64,000 nucleotides of DNA from Alkaliphilus peptidifermentans DSM 18978 (GCF_900101495.1 NZ_FMUS01000026.1:1-64000); one strand, 5' to 3'; numbered from the stretch's first letter, positions 51,134 to 60,284 are shown. The notes: generated by a model not told the origin, from the sequence alone. Numbers and translations are program-made.

Positions 51134-52207
51134 ATGATAAGTCTAAGAAGAGGATATGTTAAAAAAATTATACATCAGACCATTGATAAATCAGAAGTCA
51201 TTGTGGAAATAAACGGAGCCCTGGAAAAAGCTATTAACTATAATCACTTAAGTGGAGAGATAGCTGTAGGGGATTTGGTCATAATGAATATAACAGCCGT
51301 CGAACTTGGATTAGGGACAGGAGGTTATCATTTCATAATTGCAAATTTAAGACATGAAAGCATCAAATCCGGTGGAAAAGGGCATATAATGAAGCTGCGA
51401 TATACTCCTATTCAAATCAAAGTATTAGCTGCTGAGGAGCAAAATAGTCCATATCATGAGCTTTTTCTCAATTTCGAATCACTCAATGGGTTACCAGTGC
51501 TAATAGGATCCCTTCATAGTATGCTTTTACCAATGGCCGCCACAATAAAATATTATAGACCTAAAGCTAAAATTGCATACATTATGACGGATGGCGCAGC
51601 TCTGCCAATATATTTAAGTAAGACGGTAGATTTATTAAAGGAAAAAAAGCTCATTGATGCTACAATAACCATAGGGAATGCTTTTGGTGGAGATTTTGAA
51701 TGCATAAATGTGTATAATGGATTAATAGCTGCGAAGGAAATTATTAAATGTGATTTTGCTATTATAACGATGGGACCTGGTATTGTAGGCTCTGGAACAC
51801 CATTTGGGTTTTCAGGAATAGAGCAGGGAATAAATATAGATGCAGTTAATAGCTTAGGGGGAAAGGCAATTACAATACCAAGGATTAGCTTTGCAGATGA
51901 ACGTGAAAGACATAAAGGAATCAGCCATCATACCCTAACTGTGCTGAATAAAATTGCCAAAACCAAAAGCTATCTTCCATTACCTTTACTTGGAAAAACC
52001 AAGATGGATTATTTACATAATCAAATAAATAACTTGAAAATAGATAAAAAACATTATATTGTAGAAGTGAATGCAAGTATTTTACCGACAATACTAGATA
52101 AATATAGCATTAGAGTAAATTCAATGGGGAGAGAGTTTAATGATGATCCAGCTTTTTTTCTAGCCTGTTGCAGTGGAGCAAGGTATAGTTTAGAAGCACT
52201 GAAGTGA
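51134..52207 (+). CDS. DUF3866 family protein
   Basis: The 357-residue protein matches the DUF3866 family found in Clostridia and Actinobacteria near steA/steB and nudF. Recognisable parts are LKLRYTPIQIKVLAAEEQ-like (here MKLRYTPIQIKVLAAEEQ), LIGSLHSML, GNAFGGDFECINVYNG, AIITMGPGIVGSGTPFGFSGIEQG and RISFADERERHKGISHHT. No membrane helix is clear. Function unknown. ATG at 51134 follows GAGGTG. Confidence 0.85.
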   Translation: MISLRRGYVKKIIHQTIDKSEVIVEINGALEKAINYNHLSGEIAVGDLVIMNITAVELGLGTGGYHFIIANLRHESIKSGGKGHIMKLRYTPIQIKVLAAEEQNSPYHELFLNFESLNGLPVLIGSLHSMLLPMAATIKYYRPKAKIAYIMTDGAALPIYLSKTVDLLKEKKLIDATITIGNAFGGDFECINVYNGLIAAKEIIKCDFAIITMGPGIVGSGTPFGFSGIEQGINIDAVNSLGGKAITIPRISFADERERHKGISHHTLTVLNKIAKTKSYLPLPLLGKTKMDYLHNQINNLKIDKKHYIVEVNASILPTILDKYSIRVNSMGREFNDDPAFFLACCSGARYSLEALK

Positions 52208-52241
52208 AAAAGGGGAAATAAGTGTATAGGGAGGGATTAAT

Positions 52242-52784
52242 ATGACCCAAGAGGAAAAAACTATGAAAAGTGAGCGAATATACGAGGGTAAAGTTATTAA
52301 TTTAAGGGTAGATACTGTTGAACTACCAGAAAGAAAGTATTCGAAGCGAGAAATAGTTGAGCATAGTGGGGCTGTTGGAATCATTGCAATAACAGAAAAC
52401 CAAGAAATGATATTTGTTAAGCAATACAGAAAATCTGTGGAAGCGGTATTATTGGAAATTCCAGCTGGCAGAATAGAACAGGATGAGACTCCAATCACTA
52501 CTGCACTACGTGAGCTTGAAGAAGAGACTGGATATATTGCCAATAAGATGACTAAAATTATTGAGTATTATACTAGCCCAGGATTTTCTAACGAGGTTTT
52601 ACATATATTTTTTGCAGAAGGGTTAGTTGAAGGAGTTGCACATCCAGATGAAGATGAATACATTGAGGTCACATACTTATCAATAGATGAAGCAATGAAA
52701 AGAATTAAACAGGGAGAGATTAAGGATAGTAAAACAATAATGGCAGTTTTACTATATAAAACGATGATAAATACTGAAGTTTAG
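52242..52784 (+). CDS. nudF: Nudix hydrolase, ADP-ribose pyrophosphatase type
   Basis: The 180-residue protein has a complete Nudix box (GRIEQDETPITTALREL then EEETGY) at about residues 79-101, preceded by the ADP-ribose-type beta strand MIFVKQYRKSVEAVLLEIPAG. It hydrolyses ADP-ribose and related nucleotides. The position before spoIIM and xerD is the same as nudF in B. subtilis. GGGAGGG precedes the ATG. Confidence 0.93.
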   Translation: MTQEEKTMKSERIYEGKVINLRVDTVELPERKYSKREIVEHSGAVGIIAITENQEMIFVKQYRKSVEAVLLEIPAGRIEQDETPITTALRELEEETGYIANKMTKIIEYYTSPGFSNEVLHIFFAEGLVEGVAHPDEDEYIEVTYLSIDEAMKRIKQGEIKDSKTIMAVLLYKTMINTEV

Positions 52785-52820
52785 TCTTTTCAGGTTGTCT
52801 AAAAAACTAGAAAGGACAAG

Positions 52821-52849
52821 GCATAAAATAACCCTTTTAGGCATAATGT
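52821..52849 (+). promoter_or_regulatory. sigma-E-like promoter of spoIIM
   Basis: GCATAAA (52821-52827) resembles the sigma-E -35 KMATATT. After 14 bases CATAATGT (52842-52849) matches six of eight positions of CATACAnT. Known spoIIM genes are sigma-E controlled. Confidence 0.45.
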
Positions 52850-52887
52850 TTTTAGTAGTAACAAAAGCCAAATAAGGGGGACTTGAG

Positions 52888-53523
52888 GTGCCAAAATCAA
52901 TTATTGAGTTTTTTAAAAAGCATATTAAAGATAATTTTTTCTTATATTCGATTATACTGTTTTGTTTTTTAATAGGGGTTTCAGTAGGGGCTTTTACAGT
53001 TAAAGTAGTTAATATTCATCAAAAACAAGAGCTTGTTGCATATTTAAGGGGCTTTTTCCGTTTGCTTGATGAATCTGGTCTTACAGGGCTAGATATATTT
53101 AAAGAATCATTTAGTAATAATTTTCAGCTGCTATTGTTAAATTGGTTTATGGGTTTAATATTGGTGGGAATTCCATTTGTTTTCATGATTATTATTTTCA
53201 AAGGGTTTGTAATTGGGTTTACAGTAGGTCTAATTATTGAAGAATTTAAGCTCTATGGAATCTTACTATTTGTTTTTGCAATATTCCCCCAAAATATTAT
53301 ACTAGTACCAGCATATATTATTGCCGCAGTTACCTCAATATCCTTTGCATTTATAATAATAAAAGCGAAAATTAATAAAGTGAAGAACTTCAATTATAGT
53401 AGACATTTTTTAATCTATACTACTATTTATTTGGCAGTATTTGCAACCATTTTAATTGCTTCATTCATAGAATCCTTTATAGTACCATTTTTTATCAAGG
53501 TAATTGTTAGGTATATACAATAA
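52888..53523 (+). CDS. spoIIM: stage II sporulation protein M
   Basis: The 211-residue membrane protein has five to six hydrophobic segments and the SpoIIM marks LYSIILFCFLIGVSVGAFTV, FKESFSNNFQLLLLNWFMG, GFVIGFTVGLIIEEF and AIFPQNIILVPAYIIA. It is part of the SpoIID-SpoIIM-SpoIIP engulfment machine. GTG at 52888 follows AAGGGGGACTTGAG. The length is typical. Confidence 0.95.
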   Translation: MPKSIIEFFKKHIKDNFFLYSIILFCFLIGVSVGAFTVKVVNIHQKQELVAYLRGFFRLLDESGLTGLDIFKESFSNNFQLLLLNWFMGLILVGIPFVFMIIIFKGFVIGFTVGLIIEEFKLYGILLFVFAIFPQNIILVPAYIIAAVTSISFAFIIIKAKINKVKNFNYSRHFLIYTTIYLAVFATILIASFIESFIVPFFIKVIVRYIQ

Positions 53524-53571
53524 GTAATATAAATGATTGTAAGAAACAATAAACAAAAATTATTTTTTTTT

Positions 53572-53598
53572 GCAGGAATTATCAACATTTCGTTGAAT
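53572..53598 (+). promoter_or_regulatory. sigma-H-type promoter of xerD
   Basis: GCAGGAATT (53572-53580), an 11-base spacer and GTTGAAT (53592-53598) fit RnAGGAWWW-11-RnnGAAT exactly. Confidence 0.65.
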
Positions 53599-53637
53599 TT
53601 AATTTAATAGCAACGATATAGAGGGAGTTTTTATACT

Positions 53638-54522
53638 ATGGAAGAACATATTAATGGATTTATATCATATTTAGGTACAGAAAGACAACTATCTAGTAAT
53701 ACATTAGAATCTTATAAAAGAGATATTACTCAATTTAGTGACTATCTTAAAACGGTTAATATTACTCCAATAGTAAGGACTAATAAAACCACAGTTATTA
53801 CATATTTATTACATATGCAAAATACTGGAAAAGCAATTTCTACTGTATCTAGAAACCTTGCATCGATTCGATGCTTTTTTCAATATCTATTAATGAACAA
53901 GATAATAGAACAAGACCCAACTTTAAATTTAGAATCACCTAAGACAGAGAAAAAGCTACCCAATATACTGACTTTAAAAGAGATAGATATATTATTAAGT
54001 CAACCACAGGGGAGCACTGCAAAGGGCATTAGAGACAAAGCAATGCTTGAGCTCTTATATGCTACAGGGATTAGAGTTAGTGAGATTATATCACTAAATG
54101 TCGACGATGCAAATTTAGAAATGGGTTATATTAAATGTTCTTGCAGCAGTAAGGAACGGGTAATCCCAATTGGTTCATTGGCACTAAAAGTATTGAATAT
54201 TTACCTTGAAGATTATAGGATTCTATTAGAAAAACCAACATCAGATAATGCGTTGTTTCTTAACTGTCATGGACAGCGGCTTACAAGGCAAGGGTTTTGG
54301 AAAATAATTAAATCATATACTAAGCAAGCCAATATTGATAAAAAAATCACTCCCCATACACTTAGACATTCTTTTGCAACTCATTTAATTCAAAATGGAG
54401 CAGATTTAAAGTCAGTACAGGAAATGCTAGGGCATTCAGATATCTCTACAACACAGATATATATGCAGGTTACTAGGAATAAGATAAAAGAAGTTTATAA
54501 TAAAGCACATCCAAGGGCCTAA
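53638..54522 (+). CDS. xerD: site-specific tyrosine recombinase XerD
   Basis: The 294-residue recombinase resolves chromosome dimers at dif with XerC. The N-terminal SAM-like domain (FISYLGTERQLSSNTLESYKRDI) precedes the catalytic domain with the arginine in YATGIRVSE, HTLRHSFATHL, LGHSDISTTQIY (catalytic tyrosine) and a C-terminal tail. The position after spoIIM corresponds to ripX of B. subtilis. GAGGGAG precedes the ATG. A terminator follows, so it may be transcribed alone from the sigma-H-like site. Confidence 0.95.
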   Translation: MEEHINGFISYLGTERQLSSNTLESYKRDITQFSDYLKTVNITPIVRTNKTTVITYLLHMQNTGKAISTVSRNLASIRCFFQYLLMNKIIEQDPTLNLESPKTEKKLPNILTLKEIDILLSQPQGSTAKGIRDKAMLELLYATGIRVSEIISLNVDDANLEMGYIKCSCSSKERVIPIGSLALKVLNIYLEDYRILLEKPTSDNALFLNCHGQRLTRQGFWKIIKSYTKQANIDKKITPHTLRHSFATHLIQNGADLKSVQEMLGHSDISTTQIYMQVTRNKIKEVYNKAHPRA

Positions 54523-54540
54523 TATGGGTCCTGTTTTTTT
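54514..54540 (+). terminator. terminator of xerD
   Basis: AGGGCC (54514-54519) pairs with GGTCCT (54527-54532), including one G-U pair, followed by GTTTTTTT. The stop codon lies in the loop. The 240 bases from here to deoB are AT-rich without recognised features. Confidence 0.75.
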
Positions 54541-54783
54541 CTAATAATAAATGAAGTATAAGTGTTTAATGAATAGTAAATACAATAGATGTAGAGGTAG
54601 CTTTCATGCATATATAGGTGAGGGCAGATAAGGTAATATGTAAAAAGTTTATAATACCATCGATTACCTATAGTGAATAAGTAATAGTGAATATGTAGCA
54701 AATAATATGTTATAAGTAAGAGTGAGAAGAATATATAAAAGGGTATATTGTAAATAACTATATAAATAAATGGAGGTAGCAAA

Positions 54784-55956
54784 ATGATTAATAGAGTTGT
54801 ACTATTCATTATGGATAGTGTTGGGATAGGTGCTCTGCCCGACTCAGAAAACTTTGGTGATGTAGGTGTAAATACCTTAGGAAATATTGCTACTGCTACA
54901 GGCGGTTTAAATCTTCCTAATTTACAAAAAATTGGTTTAGGAAATATCGATGGAATTATGGGAATAGATCCTATAGCTAATCCCTTAGGTGCCTTTGGAA
55001 AGGCTATGGAGATATCTAATGGGAAGGATACAACAATTGGTCATTGGGAGCTGGTGGGCTTACATGTTAAAAAGCCTCTACGAACGTATCCAGATGGATT
55101 TCCTAAAGACATAATGGATGCTTTTGAGGCTAAAATCGGTAGAAAAACCCTTGGTAATAAAGCAGCATCTGGAACAGTAATACTTGATGAATTAGGAAAA
55201 GAGCATATGGAAACAGGTTTTCCTATTGTATACACCTCTGCTGATAGTGTTTTTCAAATTGCAGCCCATGAAGAAATAATTCCGTTGGATGAACTATATA
55301 AAATGTGTCAAATAGCTCGAGACTTAATGATGGGGGATCATGCAGTTGCCAGGATAATAGCTAGACCATTTGTAGGACAGCCAGATAGCTTCTCAAGAAC
55401 CTCCAATCGTAGAGATTACTCATTGGATCCATTTGGGGAGACACTTTTGGATATAGCAAAAAATAAAGGCCTAGATGTTGTTGGTATTGGTAAGATTGAA
55501 GATATATTCAACGGTAAAGGAATCACAGAGGCAGTCCATACTAAGGATAATATGGATGGAATAGATCAGACCATCAACTTTTTAAATAGTGATAATAAGG
55601 GAATTATATTCACTAATTTAGTAGATTTTGATGCTAAATATGGACATAGAAGAGATCCACAGGGATATAGAATGGCCCTGGAAGAAATGGACAGTAGAAT
55701 ACCTGAAATTTTAAATTGTATGAAATCTGGAGATATTATTATTTTCACTGCAGATCACGGAAATGACCCAACATATAAGGGATCAGATCATACAAGAGAA
55801 TATATACCGATTGTTATATATGGAAGTTCAATTAAGTCAAACACCAATTTAGGCATTAGAAAATCCTTTGCTGATATTGCAAAAACAATATCTGATTTAT
55901 TAGAGATACCTGACACAGGAAATGGTGATAGCTTTAAAAACTTAATCATAAAATAA
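54784..55956 (+). CDS. deoB: phosphopentomutase
   Basis: The 390-residue enzyme interconverts (deoxy)ribose 1- and 5-phosphates. It is an alkaline-phosphatase-superfamily metalloenzyme: MDSVGIGALPD has the first metal aspartate, the phospho-threonine region is GKDTTIGHWE, and HRRDPQGY and TADHGNDPTYKGSDHTREYIP supply further ligands. It supplies pentose phosphate from the nucleoside phosphorylases encoded downstream. TGGAGG precedes the ATG. Confidence 0.97.
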   Translation: MINRVVLFIMDSVGIGALPDSENFGDVGVNTLGNIATATGGLNLPNLQKIGLGNIDGIMGIDPIANPLGAFGKAMEISNGKDTTIGHWELVGLHVKKPLRTYPDGFPKDIMDAFEAKIGRKTLGNKAASGTVILDELGKEHMETGFPIVYTSADSVFQIAAHEEIIPLDELYKMCQIARDLMMGDHAVARIIARPFVGQPDSFSRTSNRRDYSLDPFGETLLDIAKNKGLDVVGIGKIEDIFNGKGITEAVHTKDNMDGIDQTINFLNSDNKGIIFTNLVDFDAKYGHRRDPQGYRMALEEMDSRIPEILNCMKSGDIIIFTADHGNDPTYKGSDHTREYIPIVIYGSSIKSNTNLGIRKSFADIAKTISDLLEIPDTGNGDSFKNLIIK

Positions 55957-55969
55957 AGGGGTTGTGGAT

Positions 55970-56788
55970 ATGGATTTGTATGAAAAAATAAATCAAGCGT
56001 CGGAATATCTTAGTTCAAACTTGAGGGGAAGGCCAACTGTTGGTTTAATCCTTGGTTCTGGATTAGGGGTACTGGCGAATGATATCGAAGAACCTCAGGT
56101 GATACCCTATAGTGAAATCCCTTATTTTCCAGTTTCTACAGTCGAAGGACATGCAGGTGAACTTGTTTTTGGTAATTTAAATGGTAAACAAGTATTGGCT
56201 ATGAAGGGAAGATTCCACTATTATGAAGGCTATTCAATGGAGGAGGTTACTTTCCCGGTTAGAGTGATGAAGGCCTTGGGGATAGACACAATTATAGTAA
56301 CAAACGCAGCAGGGGGTGTTAATAGGGAATTTAATCCTGGAGATTTAATGATAATTGAAGATCATATAAACTTTGCCTTTGATAATCCATTAATGGGTAA
56401 AAATGATGAACGATTGGGTGTTCGTTTTACGGATATGTCAAGTGCTTATGACAAAGCCCTAATAAAAATAGCTGAAGATGTGGCTAAATCAATAGATATG
56501 AAAGTTCAAAAAGGCGTTTATACCTTCTTATCTGGTCCAACCTATGAAACACCTTCAGAGGTTAAGATGGTGGAGATTTTAGGTGGTGATGCAGTAGGAA
56601 TGTCAACAGTGCCGGAAGTTATGGTGGCAATACATGGTGGTATGAGGGCATTGGGTATTTCATGTATAAGTAATATGGCATCTGGTATTTTGCCTCAACC
56701 ACTAAATCATGAAGAGGTAATCGAAACAACCCAAAGAGTTAAGGCGCAATTTACAGCATATATTAAAGAAATACTTTTAAACTTGTAA
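55970..56788 (+). CDS. punA: purine-nucleoside phosphorylase, inosine/guanosine type
   Basis: The 272-residue enzyme phosphorolyses 6-oxopurine nucleosides. GLILGSGLG binds phosphate, FHYYEGYSMEEVTFPVRV and TNAAGGVN form the core, GPTYETPSEVKM holds the purine-binding glutamate and CISNMASGI the asparagine that recognises O6/N7. ATG at 55970 follows AAAGGGG by eight bases; GTG two codons earlier is also possible. A paralogue follows directly. Confidence 0.94.
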   Translation: MDLYEKINQASEYLSSNLRGRPTVGLILGSGLGVLANDIEEPQVIPYSEIPYFPVSTVEGHAGELVFGNLNGKQVLAMKGRFHYYEGYSMEEVTFPVRVMKALGIDTIIVTNAAGGVNREFNPGDLMIIEDHINFAFDNPLMGKNDERLGVRFTDMSSAYDKALIKIAEDVAKSIDMKVQKGVYTFLSGPTYETPSEVKMVEILGGDAVGMSTVPEVMVAIHGGMRALGISCISNMASGILPQPLNHEEVIETTQRVKAQFTAYIKEILLNL

Positions 56789-56801
56789 GGGAGTTGAAAT
56801 A

Positions 56802-57629
56802 ATGGATAATCTATTAAATAAAATAAAAGAGGCACAAGAATTTTTAATGAGTCGTATTGAATCAAAGCCTGAGATAGGATTAATTTTAGGATCTGGACTA
56901 GGAGATCTAGCTGATGAAATTCAAGAACCAATAATCATTGATTATAAGGAAATACCAAATTTTCCTGAATCAACAGTTGAAGGTCATGCAGGTCAGCTTG
57001 TTATAGGTAAGCTTGAAGGAAAAACAGTAGTGGCTATGAAGGGAAGATTTCATTACTATGAAGGTTATAGCATGAAGGAGGTTACCTTTCCTGTAAGAGT
57101 AATGCAGTCAATTGGAGTTAAACTTCTTCTGGTTACAAATGCTTGTGGAGGATTAAACCCGAAGCTTAGTGCTGGTAGCTTGATGATTATAAATGATCAT
57201 ATTAACTTTATGGGCACCAATCCACTCATAGGTAAAAATGAAGCTGAATTAGGCCCTAGATTTCCAGATATGTCAACTGCATATGATAAGGACTTGGTTA
57301 GTCTAGCCCATAGAGTAGGGGATAAGCTGGGAATAGAAACCCATGAGGGAGTATATCTAGCTATCAGTGGTCCAAACTACTTTTCAAAGGCAGAATTAAG
57401 AATGATTATAAGATTAGGGGCAGATACAATTGGTATGTCTACAGTTCCAGAGGTAATTGTTGCAAGACATGGAGGATTAAAGGTGTTAGGTATATCCTGT
57501 ATTACAGATATGGCTATTCCAGACAGCTTGGAATCCATTAGCCATGAACAGGTTATGGAAATGGCTAAGAAAACCAAACCCAAATTTATTAATCTTGTAA
57601 AGGGAATTTTAAATGAGGTGGAAGCATAA
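56802..57629 (+). CDS. purine-nucleoside phosphorylase paralogue with altered purine site
   Basis: The 275-residue protein is about half identical to the gene before it (FHYYEGYSM, EGHAGQLV and STVPEV are shared). Two specificity positions differ: GPNYFSKAEL replaces GPTYETPSEV, losing the glutamate, and CITDMAIPD has aspartate in place of asparagine. Aspartate at that place is found in 5'-methylthioadenosine phosphorylases, so a 6-aminopurine substrate is possible. Otherwise the fold motifs are intact. GGGAG precedes the ATG, 13 bases after punA; pdp overlaps its stop. Confidence 0.9.
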   Translation: MDNLLNKIKEAQEFLMSRIESKPEIGLILGSGLGDLADEIQEPIIIDYKEIPNFPESTVEGHAGQLVIGKLEGKTVVAMKGRFHYYEGYSMKEVTFPVRVMQSIGVKLLLVTNACGGLNPKLSAGSLMIINDHINFMGTNPLIGKNEAELGPRFPDMSTAYDKDLVSLAHRVGDKLGIETHEGVYLAISGPNYFSKAELRMIIRLGADTIGMSTVPEVIVARHGGLKVLGISCITDMAIPDSLESISHEQVMEMAKKTKPKFINLVKGILNEVEA

Positions 57630-58954
57630 TGGGAATGGTAGACATAATTAAAAAGAAAAAGAATGGTGAAGCCTTAACAAAGGAAGAAATTAATTATTTT
57701 GTTAAGGAATATACAGAAGGTAATATCCCAGATTATCAAGCAGCTGCTCTACTAATGGCTATTTATTTTCAGAAGATGAATCAAGAGGAGACAGCCTTCT
57801 TAACAGAGGCCATGATGCACTCTGGAAAAGTAGTTGACCTTTCTGCTATAGATGGCATTAAGGTAGATAAGCATAGTACAGGTGGAGTAGGGGATAAAAC
57901 CACCATTGCCCTTGGGGCCATGGTGGCAGCTTGTGGAGTGCCAGTTGCAAAAATGTCAGGTAGAGGGTTAGGTCATACTGGTGGCACAATTGATAAGCTA
58001 GAGTCTTTTCCAGGCTTTTCTGTAGAATTAAGTATTGATGACTTTATACATAATGTTAATGATATAAAAATAGCTGTTGTAGGGCAGACACAAGATTTGG
58101 CCCCGGCAGATAAAACCTTATATGCCCTTAGAGATGTAACATCTACCGTAGATAATCTTTCGTTAATTGCAAGTAGTGTAATGTCAAAAAAATTAGCGGC
58201 TGGAGCTGACGCAATTTTATTGGATGTAAAGACGGGTAATGGGGCATTTATGAAGGAAATAGATGATTCCTTTGCCCTAGCAAAGGAAATGGTTGCAATA
58301 GGTTCGAAGATGAAGAGAGATACCATAGCTGTTATTACTGATATGGAGCAACCCCTTGGATTTGCTGTTGGTAATAGTCTTGAGGTTATAGAGGCTATTG
58401 AAACCTTAAAGGGTAATGGGCCTGCAGACTTTACAGAACTATGTATTACCTTGGGGTCATATATGCTTTTGCTTGCTAAGAAGGTGAGTACAGTTCAGCA
58501 GGGTAGGGCTGAAATGGAAAAGGTAATTTCCAACAGAAAAGCCCTTGAGGTTTTAAAAACCTTTATTGAGAGACAGGGTGGAGATGGCAATTTAGTAGAT
58601 AATCCTGAATTGCTACCAAAGGCTAAAAATGTATATATATTAAAATCAAACAAAGATGGATACATACATGGTATTCATGCTGAAACAGTGGGGTTAAGTG
58701 CATTGCTGCTGGGTGCAGGTCGAGAAACAAAGGCAAGTATTATTGATCTATCTGTTGGTATAGTTTTTAGAAAAAAAGCAGGTGATGAAATAATGTCAGG
58801 AGAACCATTGGCAGAAATTCATTATAATGATGAGGTCAAGTTTCAACAAGCATTAGAGAAATTAAAATCCGCCTATACTATAGAAACTGATAAGCCAATT
58901 GTTAGACCATTGGTTTATGGAATAGTTACAGTTGATGGAGTGGAAAGACTATAA
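57629..58954 (+). CDS. pdp: pyrimidine-nucleoside phosphorylase
   Basis: The 441-residue enzyme phosphorolyses uridine and thymidine. KVDKHSTGGVGDKTT is the phosphate-binding motif, SGRGLGHTGGTIDKLES the family signature and VDNLSLIASSVMSKKLAAGADAI the substrate site. The C-terminal domain runs from about residue 345. The start overlaps the previous stop by one base. It completes the deoB-punA-pnp2-pdp nucleoside salvage operon. Confidence 0.96.
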   Translation: MGMVDIIKKKKNGEALTKEEINYFVKEYTEGNIPDYQAAALLMAIYFQKMNQEETAFLTEAMMHSGKVVDLSAIDGIKVDKHSTGGVGDKTTIALGAMVAACGVPVAKMSGRGLGHTGGTIDKLESFPGFSVELSIDDFIHNVNDIKIAVVGQTQDLAPADKTLYALRDVTSTVDNLSLIASSVMSKKLAAGADAILLDVKTGNGAFMKEIDDSFALAKEMVAIGSKMKRDTIAVITDMEQPLGFAVGNSLEVIEAIETLKGNGPADFTELCITLGSYMLLLAKKVSTVQQGRAEMEKVISNRKALEVLKTFIERQGGDGNLVDNPELLPKAKNVYILKSNKDGYIHGIHAETVGLSALLLGAGRETKASIIDLSVGIVFRKKAGDEIMSGEPLAEIHYNDEVKFQQALEKLKSAYTIETDKPIVRPLVYGIVTVDGVERL

Positions 58955-58995
58955 TTTTAGAAATTAAAAGATAATAATGCAATGCACTTTACTTT

Positions 58996-59034
58996 AATGA
59001 GTTAGAGTTAACATTCTGACTCATTATTTTTTTT
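58996..59034 (+). terminator. terminator of the nucleoside salvage operon
   Basis: AATGAGT (58996-59002) pairs with ACTCATT (59019-59025), with extra pairing inside (AGA/TCT), followed by A and nine T residues. Confidence 0.85.
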
Positions 59035-59062
59035 TATACCATTTCTAGGAAAGCTTCCCTTT

Positions 59063-59092
59063 GCATAAGTCATTTGACAGATGGAAAACATA
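59063..59092 (+). promoter_or_regulatory. sigma-F-type promoter of dacF
   Basis: GCATA (59063-59067) fits the sigma-F -35 GYWTA, and after 15 bases GGAAAACATA (59083-59092) fits every position of the -10 GGNNANHWTR. dacF is a known sigma-F target in Bacillus. Confidence 0.7.
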
Positions 59093-59123
59093 AATGTAAA
59101 TGAGAGTAAGGAGGAATGTAACT

Positions 59124-60284
59124 ATGAAATGGTACAAAAGTATTATAAGCTTTATGATTGTATTTACTCTAATATTTTCCATATCATTAATTAATGCTCA
59201 TGCTGAGATGCCCTTTTCAATTAATGCTAAGTCAGCAATACTAATTGATCAATCAACTGGAAAAATCCTTTATGAGAAAAATATACATGAAGCACTACCA
59301 CCGGCCAGTGTGACAAAAATAATGACTATGCTATTGGCTATGGAAGCATTAGATAGCAATAGAATAACCTTAGATGATAAGGTTGTAATTAGTGAGTATG
59401 CATCAAGTATGGGAGGAACACAGCTTTATCTTGAACCAGGTGAGATCAAAACCGTAGAAGAGCTAATGAAGGGTCTTGTCATTCGTTCTGCCAATGATGC
59501 TGCTGTTGCCATTGGGGAATATATTGCTGGTACAGAAGAAATGTTTGTTCAGAAGATGAATGAACGAGCTAAAGAGCTAGGGATGGAAGACACAAACTTT
59601 GTAAATAGCAATGGACTACCAGCAGAAGGACATGTAACCTCTGCTTATGATGTTGCCCAGATGTCTAGAGAACTACTTAAGCATGACGGGGTTAAAGGCT
59701 GGCTCACAACATGGATGGATACAGTAGTAGTTGGTAAAAATCAATCAGAACAGCAATTGGTAAATACAAATAGATTAATTCGCTTTTATGATGGTGCAAC
59801 AGGTGTGAAAACTGGATACACAAATGATGCTAAGCACTGTTTATCCGCTTCCGCAACACGGGGTAATAACTCCTTCATAGCAGTTGTTTTGGCAGCTCCT
59901 TCTTCACAAATTCGTTTTGATGAAGCTTCAAAGCTATTGGATTATGGATTTGCAAATTTTAATACAGTTGAAATTGTAAAAAAGAGCGCATCTGTTGGAA
60001 AAATACAGGTTCAAAAGGGAAAAGAAGTTGAAATTGATGGCGTTGCTTTAGATGATTTAAAGGTATTAGTCAATAAGGGTGACGAAGGAAAGGTGAAAAA
60101 GGAAGTCATTATTCCTCAATACATTCAAGCTCCAATGGAGAAGGGTGAGAAAATAGGAGAGGTAATTGTAACTATCGATGGAACCGAAGTAAATAGAGTA
60201 GATATTGTAACTCCAGAAGAAATAGAAAAGGCATCTATTCTTGATATATTATCTAGAATGTTTAAGCGATTTGCTGGAAATTAA
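59124..60284 (+). CDS. dacF: D-alanyl-D-alanine carboxypeptidase (DacF-type PBP5 family)
   Basis: The 386-residue protein has a signal peptide (about residues 1-27), a carboxypeptidase domain with S62-x-x-K65 (PPASVTKIM), SAND as the SxN motif and VKTGYTNDA as KTG, then a PBP5 C-terminal beta domain and an amphipathic tail. It trims pentapeptides in peptidoglycan. ATG at 59124 follows AAGGAGG. In Bacillus and most Clostridia dacF precedes spoIIAA-spoIIAB-sigF; here it is followed by a different gene, so that operon lies elsewhere. Confidence 0.93.
   Translation: MKWYKSIISFMIVFTLIFSISLINAHAEMPFSINAKSAILIDQSTGKILYEKNIHEALPPASVTKIMTMLLAMEALDSNRITLDDKVVISEYASSMGGTQLYLEPGEIKTVEELMKGLVIRSANDAAVAIGEYIAGTEEMFVQKMNERAKELGMEDTNFVNSNGLPAEGHVTSAYDVAQMSRELLKHDGVKGWLTTWMDTVVVGKNQSEQQLVNTNRLIRFYDGATGVKTGYTNDAKHCLSASATRGNNSFIAVVLAAPSSQIRFDEASKLLDYGFANFNTVEIVKKSASVGKIQVQKGKEVEIDGVALDDLKVLVNKGDEGKVKKEVIIPQYIQAPMEKGEKIGEVIVTIDGTEVNRVDIVTPEEIEKASILDILSRMFKRFAGN

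Noticed and set aside
54519-54809. A 96-codon minus-strand frame between xerD and deoB
   Set aside because: Its tyrosine- and isoleucine-rich product reflects AT-rich intergenic sequence and it overlaps the deoB start; no ribosome binding site.
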